From NCBI RefSeq assembly GCF_003387075.1, contig NZ_QUMQ01000001.1, positions 7,006,001 through 7,070,000 of the forward strand: a stretch of DNA of 64,000 nucleotides. Reading direction: 5' to 3'. The position numbers were made by a program, and so were the translations under genes. Positions 1 to 7,638 of this stretch are shown piece by piece. The stretch is from Asanoa ferruginea. Lineage in GTDB: Bacteria; Actinomycetota; Actinomycetes; Mycobacteriales; Micromonosporaceae. Numbering within the stretch: the first letter of the stretch is position 1; the number at the start of each line of letters is the position of its first letter. The notes under the pieces were generated by a model. The model ran no database searches and was not told the origin of the DNA. It saw only the letters and a program-made list of their open reading frames with translations.

Positions 1-337
1 CCTGGTCGTAGTCGCAGGCCCCGGTGTATTTGGCCCAGGCCTCGGCACCGTAGATGAGGATGTCGTCGTCGCCCAGCAGGTGCGCGGCCAGCGCCAGGAC
101 GCGGTCGTGCACGGCGAGCAGGTTCAATCGTGGGCTGGCGAACGGAAACGTGTCGATGCCGGCGAACTCGTCGCCGATGAAGCGGTCGCGACGGGGATCG
201 GTGCCCGAATGGAAGCCGTGAGCGGACGGGAACATCAGGTCGAGCTCGGGGGTGGCCAACGCGAGGTCGTCGGCGGGGACGAAGCCCGGCAGGATCAGGA
301 AACCGTCGCGCTGCCAGGTGTCGAGGTCCACGTCCAC
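1..337 (-). CDS. Phytanoyl-CoA dioxygenase (PhyH) family protein, partial
   Basis: Reading the minus strand gives an open frame that runs off the left edge. It begins near a GTG at 337 (a second GTG lies at 331) with DTWQRDGFLILPGF, the usual N-terminal signature of PhyH-like Fe(II)/2-oxoglutarate oxygenases, and continues to LLGDDDILIYGAEAWAKY and TGACDYDQ, where the metal-binding region of these enzymes begins. The catalytic HxD is beyond the edge and cannot be checked. PhyH proteins hydroxylate diverse small molecules; the substrate here is unknown. It lies just downstream of the TetR gene on the same strand, so the two may be cotranscribed. The frame is inferred from family likeness and the start is uncertain. 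Confidence 0.65.
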   Translation of the reverse strand, partial: MDVDLDTWQRDGFLILPGFVPADDLALATPELDLMFPSAHGFHSGTDPRRDRFIGDEFAGIDTFPFASPRLNLLAVHDRVLALAAHLLGDDDILIYGAEAWAKYTGACDYDQ

Positions 338-383
338 CCGGCCAGGATCCCGGCGCGCGAGCCGCGCTGGCAACCGGATTTCG

Positions 384-965
384 TCAGGCGCCCGGCAGCA
401 GCGCGTGGAAGAGATCTTCGATGGGGCCGATCAGATCCTGCTCCCGCGCCGACGCCAGGGGCTCCATTGTGGTCGTTGACCGGAGCAGAGCGAGCCCGAG
501 GGCGGCCGAGAGGGCGATCTGGGCGCGGAGCAGGTGCTCGTCGTCGCCGTCCGGAGGGCGGCCGGTCGCGGCCGCCAGGCGTTCGGCGAACGAGCGCAGG
601 ATGCCCAGCCGGATCTCCTCGGCCCGCTCGTCGCCGGACGACCGCAGCAGGAGCAGCAGTTGGTTGGGGTGCTCGCCGACGTGCTGGCCGGAAAGTTGGC
701 GGGCGATGGTGCGGGGCACCTGGTCGAAGCCCACGTCGGAGCGGACCGTGTCGCCGAGTTCGTGGCCGACACCCTGGAGGCACGCCTCGAACAGGCCTTC
801 CTTGGACGCGAAGTAGCGGCTGATCAGCGCCACGTTGACGCCGGCCTCGTCGGCGATGTCGCGGACGGTCGTCGCCGCGTACCCGTTGCGCGCGAACCGG
901 CTCCGGGCGGCACGCAGCAGCAGCTGACGGGTGCCGGCCGCGTCGCGGCGCCGGGCGATGGTCAT
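384..965 (-). CDS. TetR-family transcriptional regulator
   Basis: A 193-residue TetR repressor. The ATG at 965 is chosen because AGGAGG lies just upstream on the minus strand; longer frames start in the intergenic region. Residues about 10-55 form the helix-turn-helix (TRQLLLRAARSRFARNGYAA, then TVRDIADEAGVNVALISRYF), followed by a helical ligand-binding domain with no recognisable ligand signature. It is divergent from an MFS drug transporter and separated by 128 bp, the classical arrangement in which the repressor controls the exporter and itself. An imperfect inverted repeat over the transporter -35 box is the probable operator. Function is inferred from family and context. Confidence 0.9.
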   Translation of the reverse strand: MTIARRRDAAGTRQLLLRAARSRFARNGYAATTVRDIADEAGVNVALISRYFASKEGLFEACLQGVGHELGDTVRSDVGFDQVPRTIARQLSGQHVGEHPNQLLLLLRSSGDERAEEIRLGILRSFAERLAAATGRPPDGDDEHLLRAQIALSAALGLALLRSTTTMEPLASAREQDLIGPIEDLFHALLPGA

Positions 966-1015
966 CAGTCGGTCCTCCTTTCGTGGCCAGCGTACAAGCG
1001 GATCAAGTGTGAGGT

Positions 1016-1053
1016 AAACCATTGTTGACTTATGGCTTGAGGTGCGGATACTG
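1016..1053 (+). promoter_or_regulatory. Promoter and probable TetR operator for the MFS gene
   Basis: TTGACT (1025-1030) and GATACT (1048-1053) are separated by 17 bp, a good sigma-70-type promoter, giving a leader of about 34 nt before the ATG at 1094. The imperfect inverted repeat AAACCAT-N9-ATGGCTT (1016-1038, 6 of 7 arm positions paired) covers the -35 box, which is where a TetR repressor would act. On the opposite strand a weaker TTTACC-N18-TACGCT could serve the regulator. Confidence 0.55.
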
Positions 1054-1093
1054 GCCAAGTCAGCAACTGTTTACAACGCGCTTCGGGGATTCC

Positions 1094-2518
1094 ATGACAG
1101 AGATCATCGAGCTAACGCGCCAAGCCGCCCGCCCCGCCGGCCGGCGCCCCAACAGCACGCTCGTCGTGCTCTACCTGTCGCTGGGCGGTCTGGCCTTCGC
1201 GGTGCTCCAGTCGCTGGTCGCGCCGGCGTTGTCGACGATCGGGCAGGACCTGAACGCCTCGACGGCCGACGTGAGCTGGATTCTGACCGCCTACCTGCTG
1301 TCCGCGTCGGTGCTGACGCCGATCCTCGGCCGGCTCGGTGACATGGTCGGCAAGCGCCGCGTGCTCATCGTGGTGCTGGCGGTGCTGCTGCTCGGCACGT
1401 TGCTGGCCGCGCTCGCACCCAACCTGATCGTGCTGATCATCGCCCGCGCCCTCCAGGGCGCCGCCGGCGCCATCCTGCCGCTGTCGATCGGCATCGTCCG
1501 CGACGAACTGCCCCGCGAAAAGGTCGGCGTCACCGTCGGCCTGCTGTCGGCCATCTTCGGCGTCGGCGCCGGCGTCGGCATCGTGGCCGCCGGCCCGATC
1601 GTCGAGCACCTGTCGTGGCACTGGCTGTTCTGGCTCCCGCTGGTGGTCGTGGTCATCGCCCTGGTCGGAGCGATCTTCGGCATCCCCGAGTCGCCGGTCC
1701 GCAAACCGGGTCGCCTCGACGTGCTCGGCGCCGGGATCCTGTCCGTGGCGCTGGTCTCGCTGCTCCTCGCGATCAGCAAGGGCCAGAGCTGGGGCTGGGG
1801 CGCGACCTCGACCGTCGGCCTGCTCGTGCTCGGCCTCGTCGCCCTGGTCGTCTTCGTCCTGGTCGAGTTGCGGGTCGGCGAGCCGCTCGTCGACATGCGG
1901 CTGATGCGCCTGCGTGGCGTCTGGGCCACCGACGTCGTCGCCCTGGGTCTCGGCTTCGCGATGTTCGGCACGTTCCTGCTGATCCCGACGCTGCTGCAAC
2001 TGCCCGCGGCGACCGGCTACGGCTTCGGCAAGTCGGTGTCCCAGTCGGGCCTGTTCCTGCTGCCCACGGTGCTGACGATGGTGGTCTTCGGCCCGCTGGC
2101 CGGCCTGCTCGACCGCCGCTTCGGCCCCAAGCTCCCGATGTTCCTCGGTGTCTCCCTGGTCGTGGTGGCGTTCGCGCTGCCGGCCGTCGCACACGACGCG
2201 ATCTGGCAGATGCTGCTCTCCGGAATCCTCACCGGTGCCGGCATCGGCCTGGCGTTCGCGGCGATGTCCAACGCCATCATCGAGAGCGTTCCGGCCGCCC
2301 AGACCGGCGAGGCGACCAGCGTCAACACGATCGCCCGGACCATCGGCAGCAGCATCGGCACCGCCGTCGTCGCGGCCGTCATCACCTCGCACAGCACACC
2401 GCAGGGCCTGCCCACCGACGACGCGTTCACCTACGGTTTCTGGGTCTGCGCGGCCGCCGGCCTGGTCGCGGTCGTGGCCTCGCTGGTCCTGCCCTGGGGC
2501 CGCCGCCGCACCGCGTGA
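1094..2518 (+). CDS. MFS drug efflux transporter (DHA2/EmrB-QacA type)
   Basis: A 474-residue membrane protein with about 14 predicted hydrophobic helices, the count typical of the DHA2 (14-TMS) proton-drug antiporters. The loop GRLGDMVGKRRVLI after the second helix is the MFS motif A, and GAGVGIVAAGPIVEHLSWHW resembles motif C, found in antiporters. The ATG at 1094 follows GGGGA by a proper distance; an upstream in-frame ATG at 1022 would overlap the promoter. It lies divergent to the TetR gene, so it probably exports a toxic compound sensed by that repressor. The substrate cannot be told from sequence. Confidence 0.92.
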   Translation: MTEIIELTRQAARPAGRRPNSTLVVLYLSLGGLAFAVLQSLVAPALSTIGQDLNASTADVSWILTAYLLSASVLTPILGRLGDMVGKRRVLIVVLAVLLLGTLLAALAPNLIVLIIARALQGAAGAILPLSIGIVRDELPREKVGVTVGLLSAIFGVGAGVGIVAAGPIVEHLSWHWLFWLPLVVVVIALVGAIFGIPESPVRKPGRLDVLGAGILSVALVSLLLAISKGQSWGWGATSTVGLLVLGLVALVVFVLVELRVGEPLVDMRLMRLRGVWATDVVALGLGFAMFGTFLLIPTLLQLPAATGYGFGKSVSQSGLFLLPTVLTMVVFGPLAGLLDRRFGPKLPMFLGVSLVVVAFALPAVAHDAIWQMLLSGILTGAGIGLAFAAMSNAIIESVPAAQTGEATSVNTIARTIGSSIGTAVVAAVITSHSTPQGLPTDDAFTYGFWVCAAAGLVAVVASLVLPWGRRRTA

Positions 2519-2785
2519 CGGCGGGGGCGCTTGAGGATGCGGCGGATGCCAGGCTGGTACCGACCCGGTGACGACGGGACCAGTCCACGCGCCGTGCGCC
2601 GGACGCGGACCTGGCGACACCCCTCTGTCGTCGCGACTCACGCGCCTCGCGTGCGGTGCTCCGCAGGCTGCCGGACCGCATCGTGCTGCCGCCCGAGGAG
2701 TTCAGCCGAGCCCTCGCCGAGCTCAACCGAGCCGGCTGACCGGGGGACGTCGGGAGCGCCGGCGGTCAGGCCATAGCCTGTCGGG

Positions 2786-5149
2786 GTGTCGCTGACCTTG
2801 GACGAGGCCCGGGCCCGGGCCGCCATGCTCGCCGAAGTCTCCTACGATCTGGCGCTCGACGTCACGGCCGCGGACACGTTCCGCAGCCGGGTCGCCGTCC
2901 GGTTCACCACCACCGGCGGTGACACGTTCCTCGAACTGCATCGGGCGGAGGCGCTCGAGGTGACGCTCGACGGATCGACGATCATTCCGGGGTACGACGG
3001 GAGCCGGATCGCCCTGGCCGGCCTGACACCCGGGCCGCACGAGGTGGTCGTCGACGCCCGGCTGCGTTATGTCACCGACGGTGAGGGCATGCACACCTTC
3101 ACCGATCCGGTCGACGGTGAGCGCTACGTCGGCGGGTATCTCGGTGTCGACATCACCCAGCGGCTGTTCGCCTGCTTCGACCAGCTCGACCTGCGGGCAC
3201 CGATCACGCTGACGGTGACGGCGGATCCAACGTGGACGGTGCTGTCCAACGGGCTCCCGACGTACGCCGAGAATGGTCAATTCGGTTTTGCCACCACTCA
3301 ACCGATCGCGTGCGACCTGTTCGCCGTGGTGGCCGGGCCCTACCACTCGGTGCGGTGGGAGCATCGCGGCCTGGCGATGGGCTGGCACGCCCGCCGCTCG
3401 CTGGCCGCCGAGCTCGACCGCGACGCCGCGGAGTTGCGCAGGGTCACCGAGGTCTGCTTCGACCACTACGCCGAGATCTTCACCGAGCCGTTCCCGTTCG
3501 ACTCCTACGACCAGGTGTTCGTGCCCGAGCTCAACTGGGGCGCGATGGAGTGCCCGGGCTGCGTCACGTTCGAGGAGTCGATGCTGCCGCGGACGCGGGT
3601 CACCGACGACGACCGCCGCCAGCGCGCCGAGGTGATCGCGCACGAGATGTCGCACATGTGGTTCGGCGACCTGGTGTCCCCGGTCTGGTGGGAGGACGTC
3701 TGGCTCAACGAGTCGTTCGCCGACTACATGGGCTTCGAGGTGGCCGAGACGGCGGCCGGGTTCGCCGGCACCCGGGTGTCGTTCGAGGCGGCCTACAAGC
3801 CCCGCGCCTACCTCGCCGACCGGCGTCGGTCGACGCACCCGGTGGCACCGAACGCGGCCGACGTGCCCGATGTGGACACCGGCACGACCATCTTCGACGA
3901 GATCTCCTACTGGAAGGGAAACGCGGTCCTCCGCCAGCTCGTGACCTGGCTGGGCGAGGCGGACTTCCTGGCGGGGGTGAACGCGCACCTCACGAAGCAC
4001 CGGTTCGACAACGCCACGCTCGAAGACCTGCTGTCGGCGCTCGACGCCGCCTCGCCGCGCGACGTGCGCGGTTGGGCGCGGGTCTGGCTGCGGCAGTCGG
4101 GGCACGACACGATCCGGGTCACCCGCCGCGGCGACGTGCCGGTGCTGACCCGCGACGGCGTGCGGCCACACCGGTTCACCGTGGCGGCGTTCTCGGCGTC
4201 GCTGGAGCTGGTCGGCACGCGGCTGGTCGACCTCGCCGACGAGCCGCTCGCGCTGCCGGAGTGGGCCGGGCTGGTGGTGGTGCCCAACGCGTACGGCGAG
4301 ACGTTCGCCCGGATCGCGCTGGATCCGGTCTCGGCCGGCGCCGTGTCGCGCGGGCTGGCCGACGTGCCGGACCCGCTCGTGCGGGCGGTGCTCTGGACGA
4401 CGATGCTCGACCAGGTGTCGCCGGCCGACCACCTGGACCTGCTGGCGCGGCAACTCCCGCGCGAGCCGTCGCCGACCCTGGTGGCCGCGGCCCTCAGTCG
4501 CACGCTGCGGATGGTGCGCCGGATGCCGGCGTCGCTCGAGCCCGTCGCCGCGGCCTGCGCGCTCGACGCCGAGCCGGACGAGCAGCGCGCGGTCGCCCTG
4601 GCGCGCGGGCTGGCCTGGAGCACGAGCGACACCGCGCTGCTGCGGCGCTGGCTGGACGCGGACGCGACCGACCAGGGCTGGGCGCTGGACCCGGAGCTGC
4701 GCTGGGCCGTCGTACGCCGGCTGGCCGAGCTGGGCGGCATCGACGCCGCGCAGATCGAGGCCGAGCGGCTGCGGGACGGCACGGCCGGGGCCGATCTCGG
4801 CGCGTTGACGGCGCTGGCTGCCCGCCCGACGGCCGAGGCGAAGTCGGCGGCCTGGGCGGCGATGACGGAGGACGCCGACGTGCCGGTCAGCCGCTTCCGG
4901 GCGCTGGCCGACGGGCTCTGGTCACTGTCGCAGCGGGACCTGGTCGCGCCGTATGTCGCCGCCTACGTCACGCTCGCACCGTCGCTGGCCGCCCGCGGGT
5001 CGGCGTTCGCCGCCGCGGTCGGCGCCGCGTTCCCAGCGCTGCCGTTGACCGACGAGGAACTGTCTCTGGTACGCGACGCGCTGCGCGCCGACGTGCCCAC
5101 CGTGCTGCGGCGGGCCTGGGAGGACGAACTCGACGACCGCGCGGCCTGA
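2786..5149 (+). CDS. pepN: M1-family zinc aminopeptidase (aminopeptidase N-like)
   Basis: A 787-residue cytosolic metallopeptidase. The zinc site is complete: HEMSH followed 18 residues later by the glutamate of NESFADYMGF. The N-terminal beta-domain precedes it, and a C-terminal alpha-helical ERAP1-like domain fills the last 350 residues. The exopeptidase motif normally written GAMEN reads GAMEC here (then PGCVTF), an unusual change next to the substrate amino group. The GTG at 2786 lies 6 nt after TAGCCT (2774-2779), suggesting a leaderless transcript. Family members remove N-terminal residues from peptides. It is somewhat shorter than the roughly 850-residue Streptomyces PepN, so it may be a paralogue with different specificity. 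Confidence 0.9.
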   Translation: MSLTLDEARARAAMLAEVSYDLALDVTAADTFRSRVAVRFTTTGGDTFLELHRAEALEVTLDGSTIIPGYDGSRIALAGLTPGPHEVVVDARLRYVTDGEGMHTFTDPVDGERYVGGYLGVDITQRLFACFDQLDLRAPITLTVTADPTWTVLSNGLPTYAENGQFGFATTQPIACDLFAVVAGPYHSVRWEHRGLAMGWHARRSLAAELDRDAAELRRVTEVCFDHYAEIFTEPFPFDSYDQVFVPELNWGAMECPGCVTFEESMLPRTRVTDDDRRQRAEVIAHEMSHMWFGDLVSPVWWEDVWLNESFADYMGFEVAETAAGFAGTRVSFEAAYKPRAYLADRRRSTHPVAPNAADVPDVDTGTTIFDEISYWKGNAVLRQLVTWLGEADFLAGVNAHLTKHRFDNATLEDLLSALDAASPRDVRGWARVWLRQSGHDTIRVTRRGDVPVLTRDGVRPHRFTVAAFSASLELVGTRLVDLADEPLALPEWAGLVVVPNAYGETFARIALDPVSAGAVSRGLADVPDPLVRAVLWTTMLDQVSPADHLDLLARQLPREPSPTLVAAALSRTLRMVRRMPASLEPVAAACALDAEPDEQRAVALARGLAWSTSDTALLRRWLDADATDQGWALDPELRWAVVRRLAELGGIDAAQIEAERLRDGTAGADLGALTALAARPTAEAKSAAWAAMTEDADVPVSRFRALADGLWSLSQRDLVAPYVAAYVTLAPSLAARGSAFAAAVGAAFPALPLTDEELSLVRDALRADVPTVLRRAWEDELDDRAA

Positions 5150-5152
5150 CGT

Positions 5153-5320
5153 TCAGCCCTTCTTGTCCGTGCCGTCCTGTTTGCGCGACGAACGGCGGCG
5201 GCTCTCGGGCGGGTCGAGATCTTCGCCGGCCTTGAGGTCCTTGAGGTCTTTGAGCACAGGCTTCAGCAGTACGGCGTCGGTCTTCGAGGTCTTCTCCTGG
5301 CTTTCTTCTGGCTCGCTCAC
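5153..5320 (-). CDS. Small charged hypothetical protein
   Basis: A 55-residue protein, acidic at the N-terminus and basic at the C-terminus (RRRSSRKQDGTDKKG), with a short amphipathic middle containing VLKDLKDLK. The GTG at 5320 is preferred over the outer GTG at 5347 because AGGAGG sits just upstream. It converges with pepN with only 3 bp between stops. There is no signal peptide, membrane helix or cysteine. I do not recognise a family; codon use fits a real gene, and the good ribosome-binding site supports it. Confidence 0.6.
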   Translation of the reverse strand: MSEPEESQEKTSKTDAVLLKPVLKDLKDLKAGEDLDPPESRRRSSRKQDGTDKKG

Positions 5321-5476
5321 CGGATCCTCCTCAGGATCGTCTGTCACCTGCGCCTACCCGTCTGCGGCCCGGCCATGCGTCGAGGGAAATGGAATGCGGC
5401 AGCGTCACCTCGACCTTCCCGCGACGGTCGACGTCGGTGTCATGTGCGGCGATCTCGCACGACGGCCTCGAGTGAC

Positions 5477-5513
5477 TTGACCTCGCCCCTGGGGCGCGCC
5501 GCAGACTCGCGGT
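5477..5513 (+). promoter_or_regulatory. MerR-type promoter with 19-bp spacer
   Basis: TTGACC (5477-5482) and CAGACT (5502-5507) are 19 bp apart, the over-long spacing typical of promoters activated by MerR proteins, and the spacer holds the dyad CGCCCCTGGGGCG (5484-5496). The expected transcription start coincides with the GTG at 5514, so the message is probably leaderless and autoregulated. Confidence 0.7.
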
Positions 5514-6305
5514 GTGGAGAGGAAACACCTGCTGCCGGGCGAGTTCGGGGCGGCCGCGCGGCTGTCGCCGAAGGCGTTGCGGCTCTACGCCGAGCAGGGG
5601 CTGCTGGTGCCCGCCCGGGTCGATCCGGCGACCGGATACCGCTCCTACAGCCCCGACCAGTTGCCGCGGGCCCGGCTGATCGCGCGGCTGCGGGCGCTCG
5701 GGTTGCCGCTCGGCCGGATCGGCTTCCTCGCGGACCTCACGCCTGACGCCCGCGAGCTCGAGCTGCGCGGCTGGCTGCGGACCCAGCGCAGGCTGCTCGA
5801 CGAGAGCGCGGCGGTGATCGAGGCGGTGTCCGTGACGGACGCCGCGCTGCTCGACGCGGTCGGCCTCCGCGACGTGCCCGCCACCAAGGTGCTGTGCCGC
5901 AGCCGGCGGATCGGTTCGGGTGCCCTGCCGGAGCTGGTCCGCGCGGCGGAGCGGGACATCCGGGCGCACCTGCGGGCTTCGGGGCTGCCCGGCGACGGCA
6001 CCAAGCTCGTGTATTTCCAGGATCTGGTGACGTACGACAGCGACGGGCTGGTCGAGGTGGCGGTCACCTACGACGGGAGCGTCGAGCCGGCCGGCGATCT
6101 GCACATCCGGCTCGTGCCCGCGCATGTCGAGGCCTTCCTGCCCGTACCCGAGCGGTATGAGGATCTTCCCTTGATCTTGCGGGTGTACGACGCGGTCGAG
6201 GCCTGGACCGACGCCCGGGCCGGGGTCACCTGCACCGGCCATCCCTATGAGATCTATCCGGGAACCGGGGCGCGTTTCGACGTGGCCTACCCGGTCGTCC
6301 GCTGA
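5514..6305 (+). CDS. MerR-family regulator with GyrI-like effector domain
   Basis: A 263-residue activator/repressor. Residues about 7-75 are the MerR winged helix (RLSPKALRLYAEQGLLVPAR, then DPATGYRSYSPDQLPRARLI), followed by a coiled-coil dimerisation helix and a C-terminal domain of about 140 residues resembling the GyrI/BmrR effector-binding fold, as in BltR/BmrR regulators that sense small hydrophobic molecules. The start is GTG with no Shine-Dalgarno but correct leaderless spacing. Its promoter has the 19-bp spacer MerR proteins act on. The next gene starts 15 bp downstream on the same strand and is likely cotranscribed, so the peptidase-like protein is its plausible target. Confidence 0.88.
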   Translation: MERKHLLPGEFGAAARLSPKALRLYAEQGLLVPARVDPATGYRSYSPDQLPRARLIARLRALGLPLGRIGFLADLTPDARELELRGWLRTQRRLLDESAAVIEAVSVTDAALLDAVGLRDVPATKVLCRSRRIGSGALPELVRAAERDIRAHLRASGLPGDGTKLVYFQDLVTYDSDGLVEVAVTYDGSVEPAGDLHIRLVPAHVEAFLPVPERYEDLPLILRVYDAVEAWTDARAGVTCTGHPYEIYPGTGARFDVAYPVVR

Positions 6306-6320
6306 CCCGAAAGGCTTTCC

Positions 6321-7232
6321 GTGCGCCACCTTCCCTATGTGGGCAACGGCCCCTACTGCTACGCCAACTCCTTCGCGATGCTCCTCGGCGACCGGTCGCC
6401 GTCGACCGCGGTCATCGAGGTCGCCACCGGCGGGCCCTTCGGCATGCAGCTAGTCGGCGGCAACCTGGTGTTCTTCGACGCCTATGGGTGGGATCCCGAG
6501 CAGGGGTTCGACCAGGCGTTGGCGGCGATCGGCTGGACATCCGCGACGAGCAGCGGGGGAGACCCGCTTGCCCGGCTTGCCGCCGCGGCCGGGAAGGGGC
6601 CGGTGTGGGCCGGTCCGCTGGAGATGGGGCATCTGCGCCACCACCCCGAGATGACCGGGCCGATCGGTGCCGACCATTTCGTCGTCGTGCTCGACGTCAA
6701 CGACGAGCGGGTGCTGGTGCACGATCCACACGGCTACCCGTACGCCGAGGTGCCCGTCGAAGATTTCCTGCTCGCGTGGCGGGCGGAGACGGTCAGTTAC
6801 GGCCAGCCCTACACCATGCGCACCGACTTCGTGAAGGTCGCCGACGTGGCCGACGCCGACGCGATCCGGTCGACGATCCCGGCCGCCATCGCGTGGCTGG
6901 CGATGGAAGGGGATCCGAAGATGCCGCCCGGCAGCCTGGGCAACGGCGAGGCGGCCGAGCGGGTCGCCCAGCTCATCGAGGCCGGTGCCGGCGACGGGCT
7001 GCGCGAGCATCTCATCTACTTCGCCATCCGGGTCGGCGCGCGACGGCTCAGCGACACCGCCGACTGCCTGCGGCTGGCCGGCTTTCCGGAGGCGGCGCGG
7101 ATCGCCACGACCCAGGCGCGGTTGGTCGGCTCGTTGCAGCACCCGATGGTGACGCGTGACCTCGGCAAGGCGGCCGCCGCGCTGCGCGAGCTGGCACCCA
7201 CCTACGACAAGCTGCGGTCCGCCCTGACCTAA
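6321..7232 (+). CDS. BtrH/C39-like papain-fold protein
   Basis: A 303-residue protein with GTG start after AAAGG. Residues 1-165 look like a C39/BtrH-type cysteine-peptidase fold: cysteine in GPYCYANSFAML, histidine in GADHFVVVLDV, and Asp in VHDPHGYPY, a plausible Cys-His-Asp triad. The C-terminal 130 residues are helical (PAAIAWLAMEGDPKMPPG onward) and unassigned. BtrH-type proteins are acyltransferases or transpeptidase-like enzymes in aminoglycoside pathways; C39 peptidases cleave leader peptides. No signal peptide is visible, so it acts in the cytosol. It is probably cotranscribed with the MerR regulator. The exact reaction is unknown. Confidence 0.6.
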   Translation: MRHLPYVGNGPYCYANSFAMLLGDRSPSTAVIEVATGGPFGMQLVGGNLVFFDAYGWDPEQGFDQALAAIGWTSATSSGGDPLARLAAAAGKGPVWAGPLEMGHLRHHPEMTGPIGADHFVVVLDVNDERVLVHDPHGYPYAEVPVEDFLLAWRAETVSYGQPYTMRTDFVKVADVADADAIRSTIPAAIAWLAMEGDPKMPPGSLGNGEAAERVAQLIEAGAGDGLREHLIYFAIRVGARRLSDTADCLRLAGFPEAARIATTQARLVGSLQHPMVTRDLGKAAAALRELAPTYDKLRSALT

Positions 7233-7241
7233 CATCAAGCG

Positions 7242-7634
7242 ATGACGGGGTACGCCGGGACCAGGCAACTGGCCAAGCTGGGTATCCGCCCCGGCGCGAC
7301 CTGGGACGTGGTCGGCGCTGACGACGGCTGGGCCTTCGAGGAGGAGCCGCACGACGCCGACCGCTCCGCCGCCGCGGCCGACGTGATCGTCGCCTTCGCC
7401 CGTGATCTGCCGGCCGTCGACGCGGTCATCGCCGGGAACGAGCGGCGGATCTTTCCCGCCGGCGCGCTCTGGGTGGCCTGGCCGCGCAAGGCCGCCGGTC
7501 ACGTCAGCGAGGTCACCGAGAACGCCATCCGCGACGCCGCGCTGCCGCGGGGTCTCGTCGACGTGAAGGTCGCCGCCCTCGACCACGACTGGTCGGCCCT
7601 CAAGCTCGTCTGGCGCAAGGAACGCCGCGCCTGA
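7242..7634 (+). CDS. DUF3052 family protein
   Basis: A 130-residue cytosolic protein matching the DUF3052 pattern: an N-terminal GYAGTRQLAKLGIRPGATW, a central hydrophobic strand, ALWVAWPRKAAGHVSEVTEN and the closing ALPRGLVDVKVAALDHDWS. The fold is thought to resemble a methyltransferase-like or Rossmann core without cofactor motif; function is not established. TAACAT (7230-7235) lies 6 nt before the ATG, so the transcript is probably leaderless and initiated inside the tail of the previous gene. It converges with the ABC permease gene, 4 bp away. Confidence 0.8.
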   Translation: MTGYAGTRQLAKLGIRPGATWDVVGADDGWAFEEEPHDADRSAAAADVIVAFARDLPAVDAVIAGNERRIFPAGALWVAWPRKAAGHVSEVTENAIRDAALPRGLVDVKVAALDHDWSALKLVWRKERRA

Positions 7635-7638
7635 GCGG

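Noticed and set aside
1112-2641. 509-residue minus-strand frame opposite the MFS gene, and similar long antisense frames elsewhere
   Set aside because: They are Asp/Arg/Gln/Gly-rich shadows typical of the opposite strand of high-GC genes, with no family motif.
2572-2739. Short frame ending RLPDRIVLPPEEF then SRALAELNRAG between the MFS and pepN genes
   Set aside because: The tail resembles a small antitoxin C-terminus, but there is no start codon, ribosome-binding site or family match upstream; it may be a remnant at best.
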